From CBDCXE01 sp965223725 [NCBI: Nitrospinota bacterium] (GTDB taxonomy: Bacteria > Nitrospinota_A > UBA7883), in assembly GCA_965223725.1 (NCBI GenBank), contig CBDCXE010000002.1:124001-188000 (forward strand): 64,000 nucleotides of DNA. The letters run 5' to 3'. The notes beneath the pieces are model-generated. The model saw only the letters and a list, made by a program, of their open reading frames with translations, ran no database searches and was not told the DNA's origin. Each line of letters opens with the position of its first letter. Position 1 is the stretch's first letter. The position numbers were made by a program, and so were the translations under genes. Positions 1 through 9,424 of the stretch are shown one piece after another.

Positions 1-690
1 TGGGTTTACACCTTTGCTGGCGGATTCCATCGCTTTGATGGCGAACTGTCTGGCTGTCAATGGAGGTGGAAAATCATGTTCCAGCAACCATTTTTTTCTC
101 CGTTCATCTGCAGTGTAAGAAGTTGATGTCAGCCCATTACTTCGTACAGTTTTTCTACCAAGTTTAGCCTTATATTTATTCCGTTTGGCCCCGGAGGTTG
201 GAAACCCATCAACGATATCGGCAATATATTTCCCCCTGCCCAATTCACTATTACGGGCGCGGAATACCCTACCCGCATTATCCAAATCAAAAACACCTTC
301 TTCCCCATAGGGAATAGAGAAATTGTTGAATTGATCATGCCATTCCAGGTAGACAATGTAACTTCTGTTTAATAAAAATTTTGGCGCGCTTGCAGTAAGG
401 TCTTTAGGGATATCTATACTATTACCAACAGAGAGTAAACCTTTATGATCGAAATATATTTCTTCAATCTCCATATGGTAAGTTATATCCCAGTCGCCCG
501 TTATTTGCGTCACAACACCCTTAACAAATGCGTCAGATTCACTGCTTATCAATGGTATGGTTATCGGCCTGGAATAGCTGGTCGCTTCTGATTTCTCGCC
601 TGGAATGGCAAGGAGTAGGGACGTGGCAACCAGAATGGTTGTCAAAAAACATGGGATAAAATGTGGGTTGTGTCGTCTTCTGATCATCAT
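1..690 (-). CDS. Secreted protein of unknown function (3' end beyond window)
   Basis: An uninterrupted reading frame of 230 codons runs off the left edge of the window. The N-terminus looks like a signal peptide: a basic start (MMIRRRH) followed by a hydrophobic stretch (LTTILVATSLLLAIPG), so the product is probably exported. The mature part starts with a beta-rich, possibly OB-like segment (FVKGVVTQITGDWDI) and later becomes basic (RNKYKAKLGRK). I chose the ATG at 690 because an AGAGG lies 10 nt upstream; an in-frame ATG at 699 sits too close to that site. I recognise no family. It reads toward the left edge, away from the sat operon. Confidence 0.7.
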   Translation of the reverse strand, partial: MMIRRRHNPHFIPCFLTTILVATSLLLAIPGEKSEATSYSRPITIPLISSESDAFVKGVVTQITGDWDITYHMEIEEIYFDHKGLLSVGNSIDIPKDLTASAPKFLLNRSYIVYLEWHDQFNNFSIPYGEEGVFDLDNAGRVFRARNSELGRGKYIADIVDGFPTSGAKRNKYKAKLGRKTVRSNGLTSTSYTADERRKKWLLEHDFPPPLTARQFAIKAMESASKGVNP

Positions 691-825
691 AACTAACATA
701 CCTCTATTAAATAATTATCCAGCAATCACGCAAGTCTGCAACGGACAATACCATGAATTATATTATATAGGAATAATTATTAATATGCTTTACCTGCGCT
801 GGGCAGATTCATCACGTAGAGACGC

Positions 826-867
826 AAAAAAGGCCAACCGAAGCCAGCGGGGGCTTTAGTTGGCCTT
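826..867 (-). terminator. Rho-independent terminator of the apr-qmo-sat operon
   Basis: Read on the minus strand, AAGGCCAAC (867-859 region) pairs with GTTGGCCTT (838-830). Inside is a second stem, AAGCC with GGCTT. The outer stem runs straight into a T-tract (complement of the A-run at 826-831). It lies 18 nt after the sat stop codon. Confidence 0.85.
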
Positions 868-884
868 GCAGATACTTTTTTAAT

Positions 885-2096
885 CTAGCCGGTGGCGCCG
901 CGGTGCAGTTTGACTTCGACTTTCTCGTCCAGTTCCTGATAATACTTTTGCAATATTTTGAGGACCTCCGGGCGGGAGAACTCTTTCGGTATTTCGCCGC
1001 CTTCCGACAAGGTTTTGCGCAGCATGGTGCCGGACAGCAACAGCCGGTCGTCCTTGCCGTGCGGGCATGTTTTCATGGAGGCCATACCGCCGCAGGCATA
1101 GCAATAGAAAGTCCAGTCGATCTTCAGCGGCTGCAGCTCCAGCGCGTCTTTCGGTATCTGGTCGAATATATCGTGCGCGTCGAACGGGCCGTAATAGTCG
1201 CCCACGCCGGCGTGGTCACGCCCCACCAGCAGATGGGAGCAGCCATAGTTCTGGCGGAACACGGCGTGCAACAGCGCCTCCCGCGGCCCTGCATAGCGCA
1301 TCTCCATCGGATAACCCGCCTGGATCGCCGAGTTCTCAACAAAGTAGTTATCCACCAGCGTGTTAATGGCGTCCACCCGGACCTCCGCCGGGATGTCGCC
1401 CTCCTTGAGCTTGCCCACCAGTTGGTGGATCAGCAGCCCGTCGCAAATCTCGATGGCGATCTTGGCCAGGTATTCATGGGAGCGGTGCATCGGGTTACGC
1501 AGTTGCAGCGCCGCCACTGTGCTCCAGCCCCGCTTCTCGAACTCCGCCCTGGTCTCCGCCGGGCGCATATACACATCCTTGAACGTTTCCGGATAAAAAC
1601 TCTCCGACAACACCCGTACGGGGCCGGCCAGGTTCACATCGCCCTGAGCCATAACTTTTTCCACACCCGGATGCTCCGACTCTGTTGTCTTGAATATGGC
1701 CATGCATTCGTGCGCCTTGTCGATGCAATACTTCTCTGTGACGGTCATCGTGCCCATGATCTCGTCCGAGTCGTCATCCACCAGCGCCACATTCTCGCCC
1801 TCCTTGATCGATTCCGCCTGTTCGGTGGAGGTGGAGAGGGTGATCGGGATCGGCCAGAACAGGCCAGAGGCGGTCTTGAATCCGTCGCATACCCCTTGCC
1901 AGTCGCTATGGGTCATAAACCCGTCCAACGGAGTGAACGCGCCGATGCCCAGCATGATTAAATCGGACGTCTCCCGCGATGTCATACGCACCTGGGTCAG
2001 CGATTTTGCTTTTTCCAGCTCCTCATCGCGCGCGGCGCCTTCCAGCAGTAAAGGTTTGAGCTCTCCGCCGCCGTGGGGGTTTACCAGTTTGGACAT
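885..2096 (-). CDS. sat: Sulfate adenylyltransferase (ATP sulfurylase)
   Basis: Interconverts sulfate plus ATP and adenosine 5'-phosphosulfate (APS) plus pyrophosphate in the cytoplasm. The 403-residue length matches the monofunctional dissimilatory Sat family. The nucleotide-binding [11 protein letters not shown] motif is at about residues 198-208 and GRDHAGVG at about 292-299; near the C-terminus a Cys cluster (CYACGG...CPHG) precedes LLLSGTMLR. It is the last gene of aprBA-qmoABC-sat, 16 nt after qmoC, and ends at a terminator. In many sulfate reducers sat leads the cluster instead. In vivo it either activates sulfate or makes ATP from APS; the sequence does not decide which. Confidence 0.96.
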   Translation of the reverse strand: MSKLVNPHGGGELKPLLLEGAARDEELEKAKSLTQVRMTSRETSDLIMLGIGAFTPLDGFMTHSDWQGVCDGFKTASGLFWPIPITLSTSTEQAESIKEGENVALVDDDSDEIMGTMTVTEKYCIDKAHECMAIFKTTESEHPGVEKVMAQGDVNLAGPVRVLSESFYPETFKDVYMRPAETRAEFEKRGWSTVAALQLRNPMHRSHEYLAKIAIEICDGLLIHQLVGKLKEGDIPAEVRVDAINTLVDNYFVENSAIQAGYPMEMRYAGPREALLHAVFRQNYGCSHLLVGRDHAGVGDYYGPFDAHDIFDQIPKDALELQPLKIDWTFYCYACGGMASMKTCPHGKDDRLLLSGTMLRKTLSEGGEIPKEFSRPEVLKILQKYYQELDEKVEVKLHRGATG

Positions 2097-2112
2097 TTTT
2101 GATTATCTCCGA

Positions 2113-3285
2113 TTAAGTATTTTCTGTTGTTGCAGGTCCGCCGCCATCCCGCCGGGCCATGATGGAGAACACCAGCGCCACGAACCGATAGAACATATGG
2201 GCGAATTTGGAAAACGGCGCATACGCCAACAGCGCAAACACCAGAACAAGATGAATATAATATACGCCAAACGCCAGCGCCGCGATCCCGATCAGGCGGA
2301 ATATCTCCGCCAATATACCGGTGACCACCGTCCAGAAAAGGACAGTGGTGAAAAAGTTGTCGTAATAGCTGTTATTGCCAACATTTTTAGGGTCGTTGAG
2401 CAATTTGCGACGATAATATATTTTCGCCAGCCCGATAAACGCCAGCAACGCGCCGATGTTGCCCAACAGCTTGACAGGATGATACAGCGCCAGCGGTGTC
2501 GTCGATACCTCTGCGATGCCCAGCTTGTTGATCCAGTACATGATCGCCACCAGCGTGGTGGTGGCCACCAGGATAAAAAACCCGTAGAACAGCATTTGAT
2601 GGAAGCTGGTCCTGGGCGCATTCGCTTCGCACTTGTACATTTTTTCATGTTTCAAAATGCCTTTGACAACCTTGATAGCTGTGCTTACAGGAGACCCGGT
2701 CGGCTTCTCCACACCAGGCGCCGCGGCGCCAAATGCCCGCAAAATATTTTTTATCCCAATAAAAGCGCCTATTGCGGCGAATATCACCGCCGGCAGAAAC
2801 ACCGCGTCGATGGCCGGAACAGGCATCATGTTGGAAAACACGATCGGTGTCATCGACATAAAATTATCTTTGCTGGCGACCATGACAGCAATTGCGATCA
2901 AAATAATAGGGAGACCCAACAGCAGCGGCAGATATTTGGGGGATGATAAAAGCTTACCCAACCCAAACGGCGCGAAATGCTGGAAACTTACGTTGCGCAC
3001 CGCCGCCATCACGTCGCCCGGGTTGGCGCCCCGGGGGCAGTGGGCCGAGCAGTCGTTGCACTGGTGGCAGAGCCATATATCGGCGTCGCCCAGCAGTTTA
3101 TCCTTCAGCCCCCACTGCGCCCAGATCATCTCCTTGCGCGGGAAGGGCACATTGTCCGGCGATATGTTGCAGACCACGGAACAGTTGCCGCACTGGAAAC
3201 ATTTCTTTAAGGTTTTGCCTCCGTTGGCCATAATCTTCTGGACGAATGAAACGTCCGGTTTCAGGATTTCAGTTGTCGCTTCCAT
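2113..3285 (-). CDS. qmoC: QmoC, membrane subunit of quinone-interacting oxidoreductase
   Basis: Membrane anchor of the QmoABC complex that moves electrons between the quinone pool and APS reductase. The N-terminal domain is HdrC-like with two cysteine clusters, CFQCGNCSVVC (about 35-45) and CHQCNDCSAHCP (about 75-86), each suited to a [4Fe-4S] cluster. After about residue 120 come several hydrophobic segments forming a NarI-like cytochrome b domain. The length of 390 residues is usual for the family. It lies between qmoB and sat with short gaps (10 and 16 nt). Confidence 0.95.
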   Translation of the reverse strand: MEATTEILKPDVSFVQKIMANGGKTLKKCFQCGNCSVVCNISPDNVPFPRKEMIWAQWGLKDKLLGDADIWLCHQCNDCSAHCPRGANPGDVMAAVRNVSFQHFAPFGLGKLLSSPKYLPLLLGLPIILIAIAVMVASKDNFMSMTPIVFSNMMPVPAIDAVFLPAVIFAAIGAFIGIKNILRAFGAAAPGVEKPTGSPVSTAIKVVKGILKHEKMYKCEANAPRTSFHQMLFYGFFILVATTTLVAIMYWINKLGIAEVSTTPLALYHPVKLLGNIGALLAFIGLAKIYYRRKLLNDPKNVGNNSYYDNFFTTVLFWTVVTGILAEIFRLIGIAALAFGVYYIHLVLVFALLAYAPFSKFAHMFYRFVALVFSIMARRDGGGPATTENT

Positions 3286-3295
3286 ATCTTTATTA

Positions 3296-5500
3296 TCAAA
3301 AACCTTTATAGGGATTGGGCTCCATCTCCGCCAGATCTTCCATGAAGCCGTTTATCAAATCCGGTATCTTGTGATAATCGTTGATCGCCAGCGCCTCCAC
3401 CCGGATCCGCTCCGACTCCAGCATCAGCCGGTCCAGCGTCTCCTGCACCTTACTGGTCCTGATCTCCGCCAGTTCTGAGCCTTTGATGTTGTGGCACTGA
3501 TAGTCGTCGCCATGTTTGCACCCGATCATCATGATGCCGTCCCAGCCGGAGGAGAGGGCGTCCGCCACCCATTGCAGGTTGATCGACCCCATGCATCGCA
3601 GCGGGATGAACCGCACAGAGGCGTCATACTTCACCCGGTTGATCCCGGCCATATCGAAAGCCGGCATGGCGTCGTTCTCGCAGATAAACGCCAGCGCCCG
3701 CAGTTTGCCGGAAAACTCGTCCGGCATATCGATCGACTTGATCATCGACCCCACCATCGGGATCGAATAGTTTTTAAAGTTGATTATCTGCACCGGGCAG
3801 GCCCCCAGGCATGTGGCGCAACGGCGGCAACGGGTGGGGAAGGGGATCGGGTTCGCCTTCTCATCCTCGTTGATGGCGCCGAACGGGCATTCCACCGTAC
3901 AACGTTTACACTGGGTGCACCGCTCCAGCGCGAACTCCGGATAGCTCTCGTCGCCGGCCCGTGGATGAACCGCTCGACCATCCTCCACCATGCCCACGCA
4001 CTGGATCGCCTTCAGCGCCGCGCCTTCCGCGTCGTTGATCGCCGTGGCCATATCTTGCGGGTGGCGCACTGTGCCGGCGGAATATATGCCGGTCCGCCTG
4101 GTCTCGTATGGAAAGCAGATGAAATGGGAATCGGGGAACCCGTTATTAAGGTCTGGCAGCTCCGGCCCCTGGCGATATTCCAGATTCAGTATGGAAGCCT
4201 TTTTCTCCTGCTCCCGGTCGAAATCCTGCTTCTGATCCTCTGGTTTGTCCACCTTCACATCGGCGTCGAAGGTGGATGGGACCATGCCGGTGGCCAGCAC
4301 GACGATGTCCGCCTTGACCTTGATCTTTTCACCCAACAGGGTGTTGTCGGCGGTCACCACCAGCTCGTCGCTATAGCTTTCCACCTTGGCGACTTCGCCC
4401 TTCGTCAGGAAAATCCCCGGGTCGTCCTGCGCGCTTTTATAGAAATGCTCCGTCTTGCCGGTGGTGCGAATATCTTTATAGATGATCGTCGCGGAAGCGT
4501 CCGGGCTGAACTCGCGCACATACATCGCCTGTTTCAGCGACGTGGCGCAACAGACCGACGAACAGTACGGCAGGTGCTTTTCGTCCCGCGATCCGGCGCA
4601 CTGCACAAACAAAACGCTTTTGACCGGTCCGCCGTCGCTGGGCCGTTTCAGCTCGCCGCCTGCCACCAGCTTTTCGAACTCGACAGAGCTGATAACGTTC
4701 GGCAGCCCGGCGCCCAGTTCCGTCAGGTTGCTGACGTCGTACGGTTTGAACCCGGTGGCCAGCACGATGGCGCCCACCCGGCCGGTCGATTCCGACCCGT
4801 TGTTGAACACAACATCGAACATGCCAGGTCCGCCGGTGATCGATTTAATTGTGGTATTCAGCCGTATATTTATATCCGCGTCGCCCTCCACTGCCATGAC
4901 GTGGTTAGATATATCGTTCTCGGCCGGTTTCTCATAAGGCGCCTCGCGCGGAAATGTCTTACGCAGGTTGTTGGCGAATCCGCCCAGCGCGCCTTCCTTC
5001 TCCACCAGTTCCACCTTGTGGCCGGCGCTGGCCGCGTTCAGGGCGGCTGTCATCCCGGCGATGCCGCCGCCGACGACCATGATGGTTTTGCTCGGCTCTT
5101 CGATCTTGTATCGCTCCGGCAGGTTCATCTCTTTTATCTTGGCCAGGCCCATACGAATATAATCGTCCGCCAGCGACTGGGTCTCTTCATCGCCCGGCTC
5201 GTGGCACCATGTCACCCGCTCGCGTATATCCACCCGATCCAGCAATACATCGGGACCGAAGTTGAACACGTCATAGTTGACCCGCACAGAGCACGCGGCG
5301 ATGGAGACAGCGTTCACACCTTCGTTGGCGATATCGTTTTTTATAAGCTCCACACCGGCGGGGCCACACAGGAACGGGTCGGTCCGGACGATGGGGGTCT
5401 TGCATTCGCTGCTGGCGATTTTTTCCAGCATTTCAACATCCACAGCCTCGCCGATCCCACAACCAGAGCAGATATAAGCCGCCGTTTTTCTATCAGTCAT
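3296..5500 (-). CDS. qmoB: QmoB, HdrA/MvhD-like flavoprotein subunit
   Basis: FAD and Fe-S subunit of the Qmo complex. The sequence shows an N-terminal CSGCG, an FAD-binding GGGIAGMTAALNAA motif at about 145, paired ferredoxin clusters CTQCKRCTVECP and CRRCATCLGACP around 560-610, and a C-terminal MvhD-like domain (CMGSIN, GCKHGDDYQCH). I chose the ATG at 5500 (MTDRKTAAYICSG): an AGGGGGAG ribosome site lies just upstream, and an alternative start 12 codons earlier would overlap qmoA. Product 734 residues. Confidence 0.94.
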   Translation of the reverse strand: MTDRKTAAYICSGCGIGEAVDVEMLEKIASSECKTPIVRTDPFLCGPAGVELIKNDIANEGVNAVSIAACSVRVNYDVFNFGPDVLLDRVDIRERVTWCHEPGDEETQSLADDYIRMGLAKIKEMNLPERYKIEEPSKTIMVVGGGIAGMTAALNAASAGHKVELVEKEGALGGFANNLRKTFPREAPYEKPAENDISNHVMAVEGDADINIRLNTTIKSITGGPGMFDVVFNNGSESTGRVGAIVLATGFKPYDVSNLTELGAGLPNVISSVEFEKLVAGGELKRPSDGGPVKSVLFVQCAGSRDEKHLPYCSSVCCATSLKQAMYVREFSPDASATIIYKDIRTTGKTEHFYKSAQDDPGIFLTKGEVAKVESYSDELVVTADNTLLGEKIKVKADIVVLATGMVPSTFDADVKVDKPEDQKQDFDREQEKKASILNLEYRQGPELPDLNNGFPDSHFICFPYETRRTGIYSAGTVRHPQDMATAINDAEGAALKAIQCVGMVEDGRAVHPRAGDESYPEFALERCTQCKRCTVECPFGAINEDEKANPIPFPTRCRRCATCLGACPVQIINFKNYSIPMVGSMIKSIDMPDEFSGKLRALAFICENDAMPAFDMAGINRVKYDASVRFIPLRCMGSINLQWVADALSSGWDGIMMIGCKHGDDYQCHNIKGSELAEIRTSKVQETLDRLMLESERIRVEALAINDYHKIPDLINGFMEDLAEMEPNPYKGF

Positions 5501-5517
5501 ATTTCTATTCTCCCCCT

Positions 5518-6762
5518 CTACCGTTTCACCGAGCACTGGATCGCCTTCAGGGCGGCGCCGGTGGAGTTCTGGATAGAGCTGGTAACATCGTATGGCCCAG
5601 AGGCGACCCCGGCGGAAAAGATGCCGTTTACAAAGTTCGCTTCACTATTCATAAATCCATCATCATCCAATGTGGCGTTGGTCCCGTTACATTTCGCGGC
5701 AGGCTCCATACCGGTGGCCAGCACCACCAGGTCGCACTCGACCCGGATTTTGCCGCCTCCCAGGATATCTTCCGCGGTGACAACGGTGGCGCCAGATTCA
5801 TCCTTTTCTATTTTTGCCACCTTGCCTTTGATCAGGTTCACTTTCGGGTCGGCTTCGATTTTCTGGAAAAAAGTTTCATATTTGCCCGGGGCGCGCAGGT
5901 CTATGTAAAAGATGTAAACCTCGCTGTCCGGATATTGCTCGCGCACATAGGTGGCCTGTTTTAACGAGACCAGGCAACATATGGAAGAGCAGTAGGGCAG
6001 ATAGTTTTCGTCCCGCGATCCGGCGCACTGGACGAAGGCGACTTTGTTCACCGGCTCGCCATTATCCCTGCGGAGGATTTTCCCTCCGGTGGGGCCGTTG
6101 AGGGCCGCCAGCCGCTCCATCTCGACATTGTTAATCACATTATCCAGCTCGGAATAGCCAAGGTTTTCTATTTTGGAGGCGTCATAAGGCTTCCATCCGG
6201 TGGCGTATACCACGGAAGATGCATCCACCTGCTCGGTGGTCGCTTCCGCCTTCAGGTCGATGGCGTCGTATTTGCACACCTTCACACACTCGCCACACTC
6301 CTCGCCTTTGCATGCGTCCATATCGATGACATAGCGCATCGGCTCCGCCAGCTGGTGCGGCAGGTATATCGCCTTTGTCTCGCTCATGCCATAGTTGAAA
6401 TCGTCCTTGCGTGTCTCCGGGCAGACCTTCACGCAATCGTCGCAGGCGACACATTTATCATTTACGAACATGGGCCTCGATTTTATGGTCGCCGAATAGG
6501 CTCCTTTTTCGCCGGAGATATTTTCCACCTCTGATTGGGTGAAAACTTTTATGTTTGGGTTGATCCGCATACGGCGGAAGTTGATCTCCATCCCGCAATA
6601 GGGCGGGCACAGTTTGGGGAAATATTTATTCATCCGGATAACGCGGCCCCCAAGATACGCCTCGTTTTCCACCAGGCAGACGTCCCGGCCGCACTCCGCC
6701 GCTTCCAAAGCGGTGGTGATGCCCGCGATGCCACCCCCGATGACAAGTAGACTATTATTCAT
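5518..6762 (-). CDS. qmoA: QmoA, HdrA-like flavoprotein subunit
   Basis: Flavoprotein of the Qmo complex, related to HdrA of heterodisulfide reductase. The N-terminus has the dinucleotide motif GGGIAGITTALEAAE and the GGRV FAD signature. Cysteine clusters CVACDDCVKVCP (about 107-118) and CKGEECGECVKVC (about 150-162) can bind Fe-S centres. It has 414 residues and lies 109 nt downstream of aprA, the largest gap in this operon, so an internal promoter or processing site there is possible but not seen. Confidence 0.94.
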   Translation of the reverse strand: MNNSLLVIGGGIAGITTALEAAECGRDVCLVENEAYLGGRVIRMNKYFPKLCPPYCGMEINFRRMRINPNIKVFTQSEVENISGEKGAYSATIKSRPMFVNDKCVACDDCVKVCPETRKDDFNYGMSETKAIYLPHQLAEPMRYVIDMDACKGEECGECVKVCKYDAIDLKAEATTEQVDASSVVYATGWKPYDASKIENLGYSELDNVINNVEMERLAALNGPTGGKILRRDNGEPVNKVAFVQCAGSRDENYLPYCSSICCLVSLKQATYVREQYPDSEVYIFYIDLRAPGKYETFFQKIEADPKVNLIKGKVAKIEKDESGATVVTAEDILGGGKIRVECDLVVLATGMEPAAKCNGTNATLDDDGFMNSEANFVNGIFSAGVASGPYDVTSSIQNSTGAALKAIQCSVKR

Positions 6763-6871
6763 TTTTCCCCAGCTATGTTACAGGAACAAGGCCCGTATCG
6801 AAAAGAAAAACAGCAGTATCCCCACACACTAATGTGAAGGGATACTACAAAAATCGCAAAACTAAAAACTA

Positions 6872-8797
6872 TCAGGTATTTTTCGGAACGACATCGATGT
6901 GAGGAACTTTTTTCATTTCCCACTCGCCTGTCTTTGGATCATACCTGGAGTTGACAAAACATTTCCACTCTTCCTCATCCAGCTTTGGATAATCGGAGCG
7001 GTAGTAGAAGCCCGGATAACGGGTCTCTTTCCGGAAATATACGTGGCGCAGATGAATCTCCGCCATCCATATCCTGTGATAGTTCTCCCAGGCTCTCATC
7101 AGCTCATGCAGATCCTTGGCCGCCATCTTGTCGGAGTCCTCCTTCAGCATGGTCAGCAGGTGTAGCCCCTGGTCCATCATCTTCTCTGATGTCATATACC
7201 AGGTCGATGTGCCGGCCACATATTCGTCCATCAGCTTGTTCAACCGGAACATCATCATCTTAGGCAAAATATAGTTCGGGTTGACGGAATGATCGGTCGA
7301 ATAATCTTTATGGTCGAGGAAGTTCTGGAACGGTTTATAGATTTCCTTGCCCAGCTCCTCTTTGGAGAGATGGAGCGACGGCGTGAAATCCGCATTGTCG
7401 TTGGTGAATTTGATCATGGCCTTCGCGGCGATCCTGCCTTCGGTAAAGGAACCAGAGGAGAATTTGTGCCCGGAGGCGCCCACACCGTCGCCGGCGGTGA
7501 ACAGCCCTTTGACGGTCGTCATCCTGTTGTAGCCCCAGTGCCACTCCTCCGGAGAGACATCCTCCGGCCCAGACACCCATGCGCCACACGCCCCAGCGTG
7601 GGAGCCGAGGAAATATGGCTCTGTCGGCAGCAGCTCGGAAGCGGTCTCTTCCGGGCGGATGTTCATGCCGGCCCAAAGGTTGGCCTGGCCGATGGTCATA
7701 TCAAGAAAATCTTCCCATGCTTCCGCTTCCAGATGTTTGATCTCCTTCGGGGTCATGGTTTTGGCCAGCTCGCCCATGGCGGTTGGTGTATCCATGAAGA
7801 TCGGGCCTTTGCCTTCTTTCAGCTCTTTCATCATCTGGTGGTTGCGCAGGCAGGTGGCCGGCACATGCGCCAAACCGTATGGAGGATACTCCTCCAGCTG
7901 CGCCTTGTTGGTGGCGGCGTAGTTGTCGCCATTACAGTTGATCGCCTTCGATTTGAACAGCAGGAACCATGCGCCCACAGGACCATAGCCGTCTTTGAAA
8001 CGGGCCGGGACAAACCGGTTTTCCATGGTGGTCAGCTCTGCGCCAACCTGCGACAGCATGGTGTATGTGGAGCCGGCGTTCCAGACCGCATACCAGGTGC
8101 GGCCCATGCCTTCACCGGTGGAGCGTGGCCTGAAAATGTTAACGGCGCCGCCCGCGCAACAGAGCACGGTCTTCGCCTTGAATACATAGATTTTGTTTTC
8201 CCTGGTGGAGAAACCGACCGCGCCAGCGATCCTGTTATCTTCTTTTTCATCCAGCAGCAGTTTCACGATGAAACAGCGCTCTATGATGTTGTCCATACCC
8301 AGCGACGCTTTGGCCGCTTCGGCGACGATCATTTTGTACGACTCGCCGTTGATCATGATCTGCCATTTACCGGAACGCACAGGCTTGCCGCCTTCACGCA
8401 ACGATTTGTCTTCGTCGCCTGGCTGTTTCCAGATCGGCAAACCCCATTCCTCGAAATTTTTAACCGAATCATCGACATGCCGGCCCACGTCATAGACCAG
8501 ATCGTCCCGGGTGATACCCATCAGGTCGTTGGCGACCATGCGGACATAATCTTCCGGGGTATTCTCGCCCAGGTATGTGTTGATAGCGGAAAGACCTTGC
8601 GCCACAGCGCCAGAGCGGTCCAGCGCCGCTTTGTCAACCAGTGTAATTTTGTATTTGCCCTGCGCCCATTTGCCGATTTCGAATGCGGCGCCGCAGTTGG
8701 CCATGCCTCCGCCGATCATCAGAATATCGGTTTCGATCTCTTCAATAACCGGGTTGTTGGCAAAATCTGCCTGGAAATTATCTTTTGGACTTACCAT
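6872..8797 (-). CDS. aprA: Adenylylsulfate reductase, alpha subunit
   Basis: FAD-containing catalytic subunit of APS reductase, which reduces APS to sulfite and AMP or runs in reverse in sulfur oxidizers. The 641 residues fit the family. The FAD-binding start (DILMIGGGMANCGAAFEIG, about 24-42), RSGAVAQGLSAIN (about 61-73) and the GSHAGACGAWVSGPEDVSPEEW active-region block are visible. It follows aprB by 17 nt and pairs with it as the AprAB heterodimer. Phylogeny of this protein would be the best test of reductive versus oxidative lineage. Confidence 0.97.
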   Translation of the reverse strand: MVSPKDNFQADFANNPVIEEIETDILMIGGGMANCGAAFEIGKWAQGKYKITLVDKAALDRSGAVAQGLSAINTYLGENTPEDYVRMVANDLMGITRDDLVYDVGRHVDDSVKNFEEWGLPIWKQPGDEDKSLREGGKPVRSGKWQIMINGESYKMIVAEAAKASLGMDNIIERCFIVKLLLDEKEDNRIAGAVGFSTRENKIYVFKAKTVLCCAGGAVNIFRPRSTGEGMGRTWYAVWNAGSTYTMLSQVGAELTTMENRFVPARFKDGYGPVGAWFLLFKSKAINCNGDNYAATNKAQLEEYPPYGLAHVPATCLRNHQMMKELKEGKGPIFMDTPTAMGELAKTMTPKEIKHLEAEAWEDFLDMTIGQANLWAGMNIRPEETASELLPTEPYFLGSHAGACGAWVSGPEDVSPEEWHWGYNRMTTVKGLFTAGDGVGASGHKFSSGSFTEGRIAAKAMIKFTNDNADFTPSLHLSKEELGKEIYKPFQNFLDHKDYSTDHSVNPNYILPKMMMFRLNKLMDEYVAGTSTWYMTSEKMMDQGLHLLTMLKEDSDKMAAKDLHELMRAWENYHRIWMAEIHLRHVYFRKETRYPGFYYRSDYPKLDEEEWKCFVNSRYDPKTGEWEMKKVPHIDVVPKNT

Positions 8798-8814
8798 TTG
8801 CTTTTTGTTCCTTT

Positions 8815-9249
8815 CTATTTGGAAATTGTGGCGATTTCCTGGCCCAGCTCTGTAAACAGATTCTGGCCGTCCAGGTCGGCGTCTGTTGGTTCCGCTTTGC
8901 CATCATACGGTTTGATCGAGCCTTCAGGCGTGGTCCTGATGGGGAACTTGAACCGCTTTAATTTTCCATCGCGAAATTTGATGGTCCACATGATCGAGTC
9001 GGAGGAGCGCATTGGAATGGAGGTGCCGCCCATCGGCACGAAGTCGGCGTATGGCCGCGCTTCAATGGCCTGCTGCGGGCAGATTTTCACGCATGAGTAA
9101 CATTCCCAGCACTGTTCCGGCTCCTGATTAAGAGCTTTCATTCTGTCTTTGTCCAGATACATCAGGTCGTTCGGGCAGATATACATGCACGCTGTTTTGT
9201 CCTGGCCTTTGCATCCGTCACATTTTTCCGAGATCACAAATGTCGGCAT
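8815..9249 (-). CDS. aprB: Adenylylsulfate reductase, beta subunit
   Basis: Electron-transfer subunit of APS reductase with two [4Fe-4S] clusters. The N-terminal ferredoxin-type cysteines are CDGCKGQDKTACMYICP (about 10-26) and CWECYSCVKICP (about 47-58). The C-terminal half is the tail that wraps AprA. It has 144 residues, is the first gene of the operon, and has a strong GGAGGGG ribosome-binding site. Confidence 0.96.
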   Translation of the reverse strand: MPTFVISEKCDGCKGQDKTACMYICPNDLMYLDKDRMKALNQEPEQCWECYSCVKICPQQAIEARPYADFVPMGGTSIPMRSSDSIMWTIKFRDGKLKRFKFPIRTTPEGSIKPYDGKAEPTDADLDGQNLFTELGQEIATISK

Positions 9250-9381
9250 TTAGAACCCCTCCATAATATTAAAAAGTTTCATCTATCAAGCTCGTCCCCG
9301 TTTAAGGATGGTAACACTTATGTTATTATTCCAAGCAATATAACTTACAGTCGGCTTCAATTATGCGCCAGGTTGGTGTAT

Positions 9382-9402
9382 TTGAATAATAGATTGTTTC
9401 AA
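9382..9402. promoter_or_regulatory. Candidate LysR-type operator (dyad)
   Basis: A dyad TTGAA - 11 nt - TTCAA lies in the 175-bp region between divergent aprB and the LysR gene. The spacing and symmetry fit the T-N11-A class of LysR sites. It is 23 bp upstream of the LysR start, as expected for autoregulation, and about 130 bp upstream of aprB. Confidence 0.45.
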
Positions 9403-9424
9403 TGGTATAGATAGACAATTGTTT

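Noticed and set aside
605-859. 84-codon frame on the plus strand near the left edge
   Set aside because: It overlaps the start of the secreted protein gene and the sat terminator, and has no support as a gene.
903-1961. 352-codon frame antisense to sat
   Set aside because: Shadow of sat; no start signal, and composition typical of a reversed coding frame.
3491-5908. 805-codon open frame on the plus strand
   Set aside because: It is antisense to qmoB and the end of qmoA; its His/Arg-rich composition is the shadow of GC-biased third positions, and it has no ribosome site or homology pattern.
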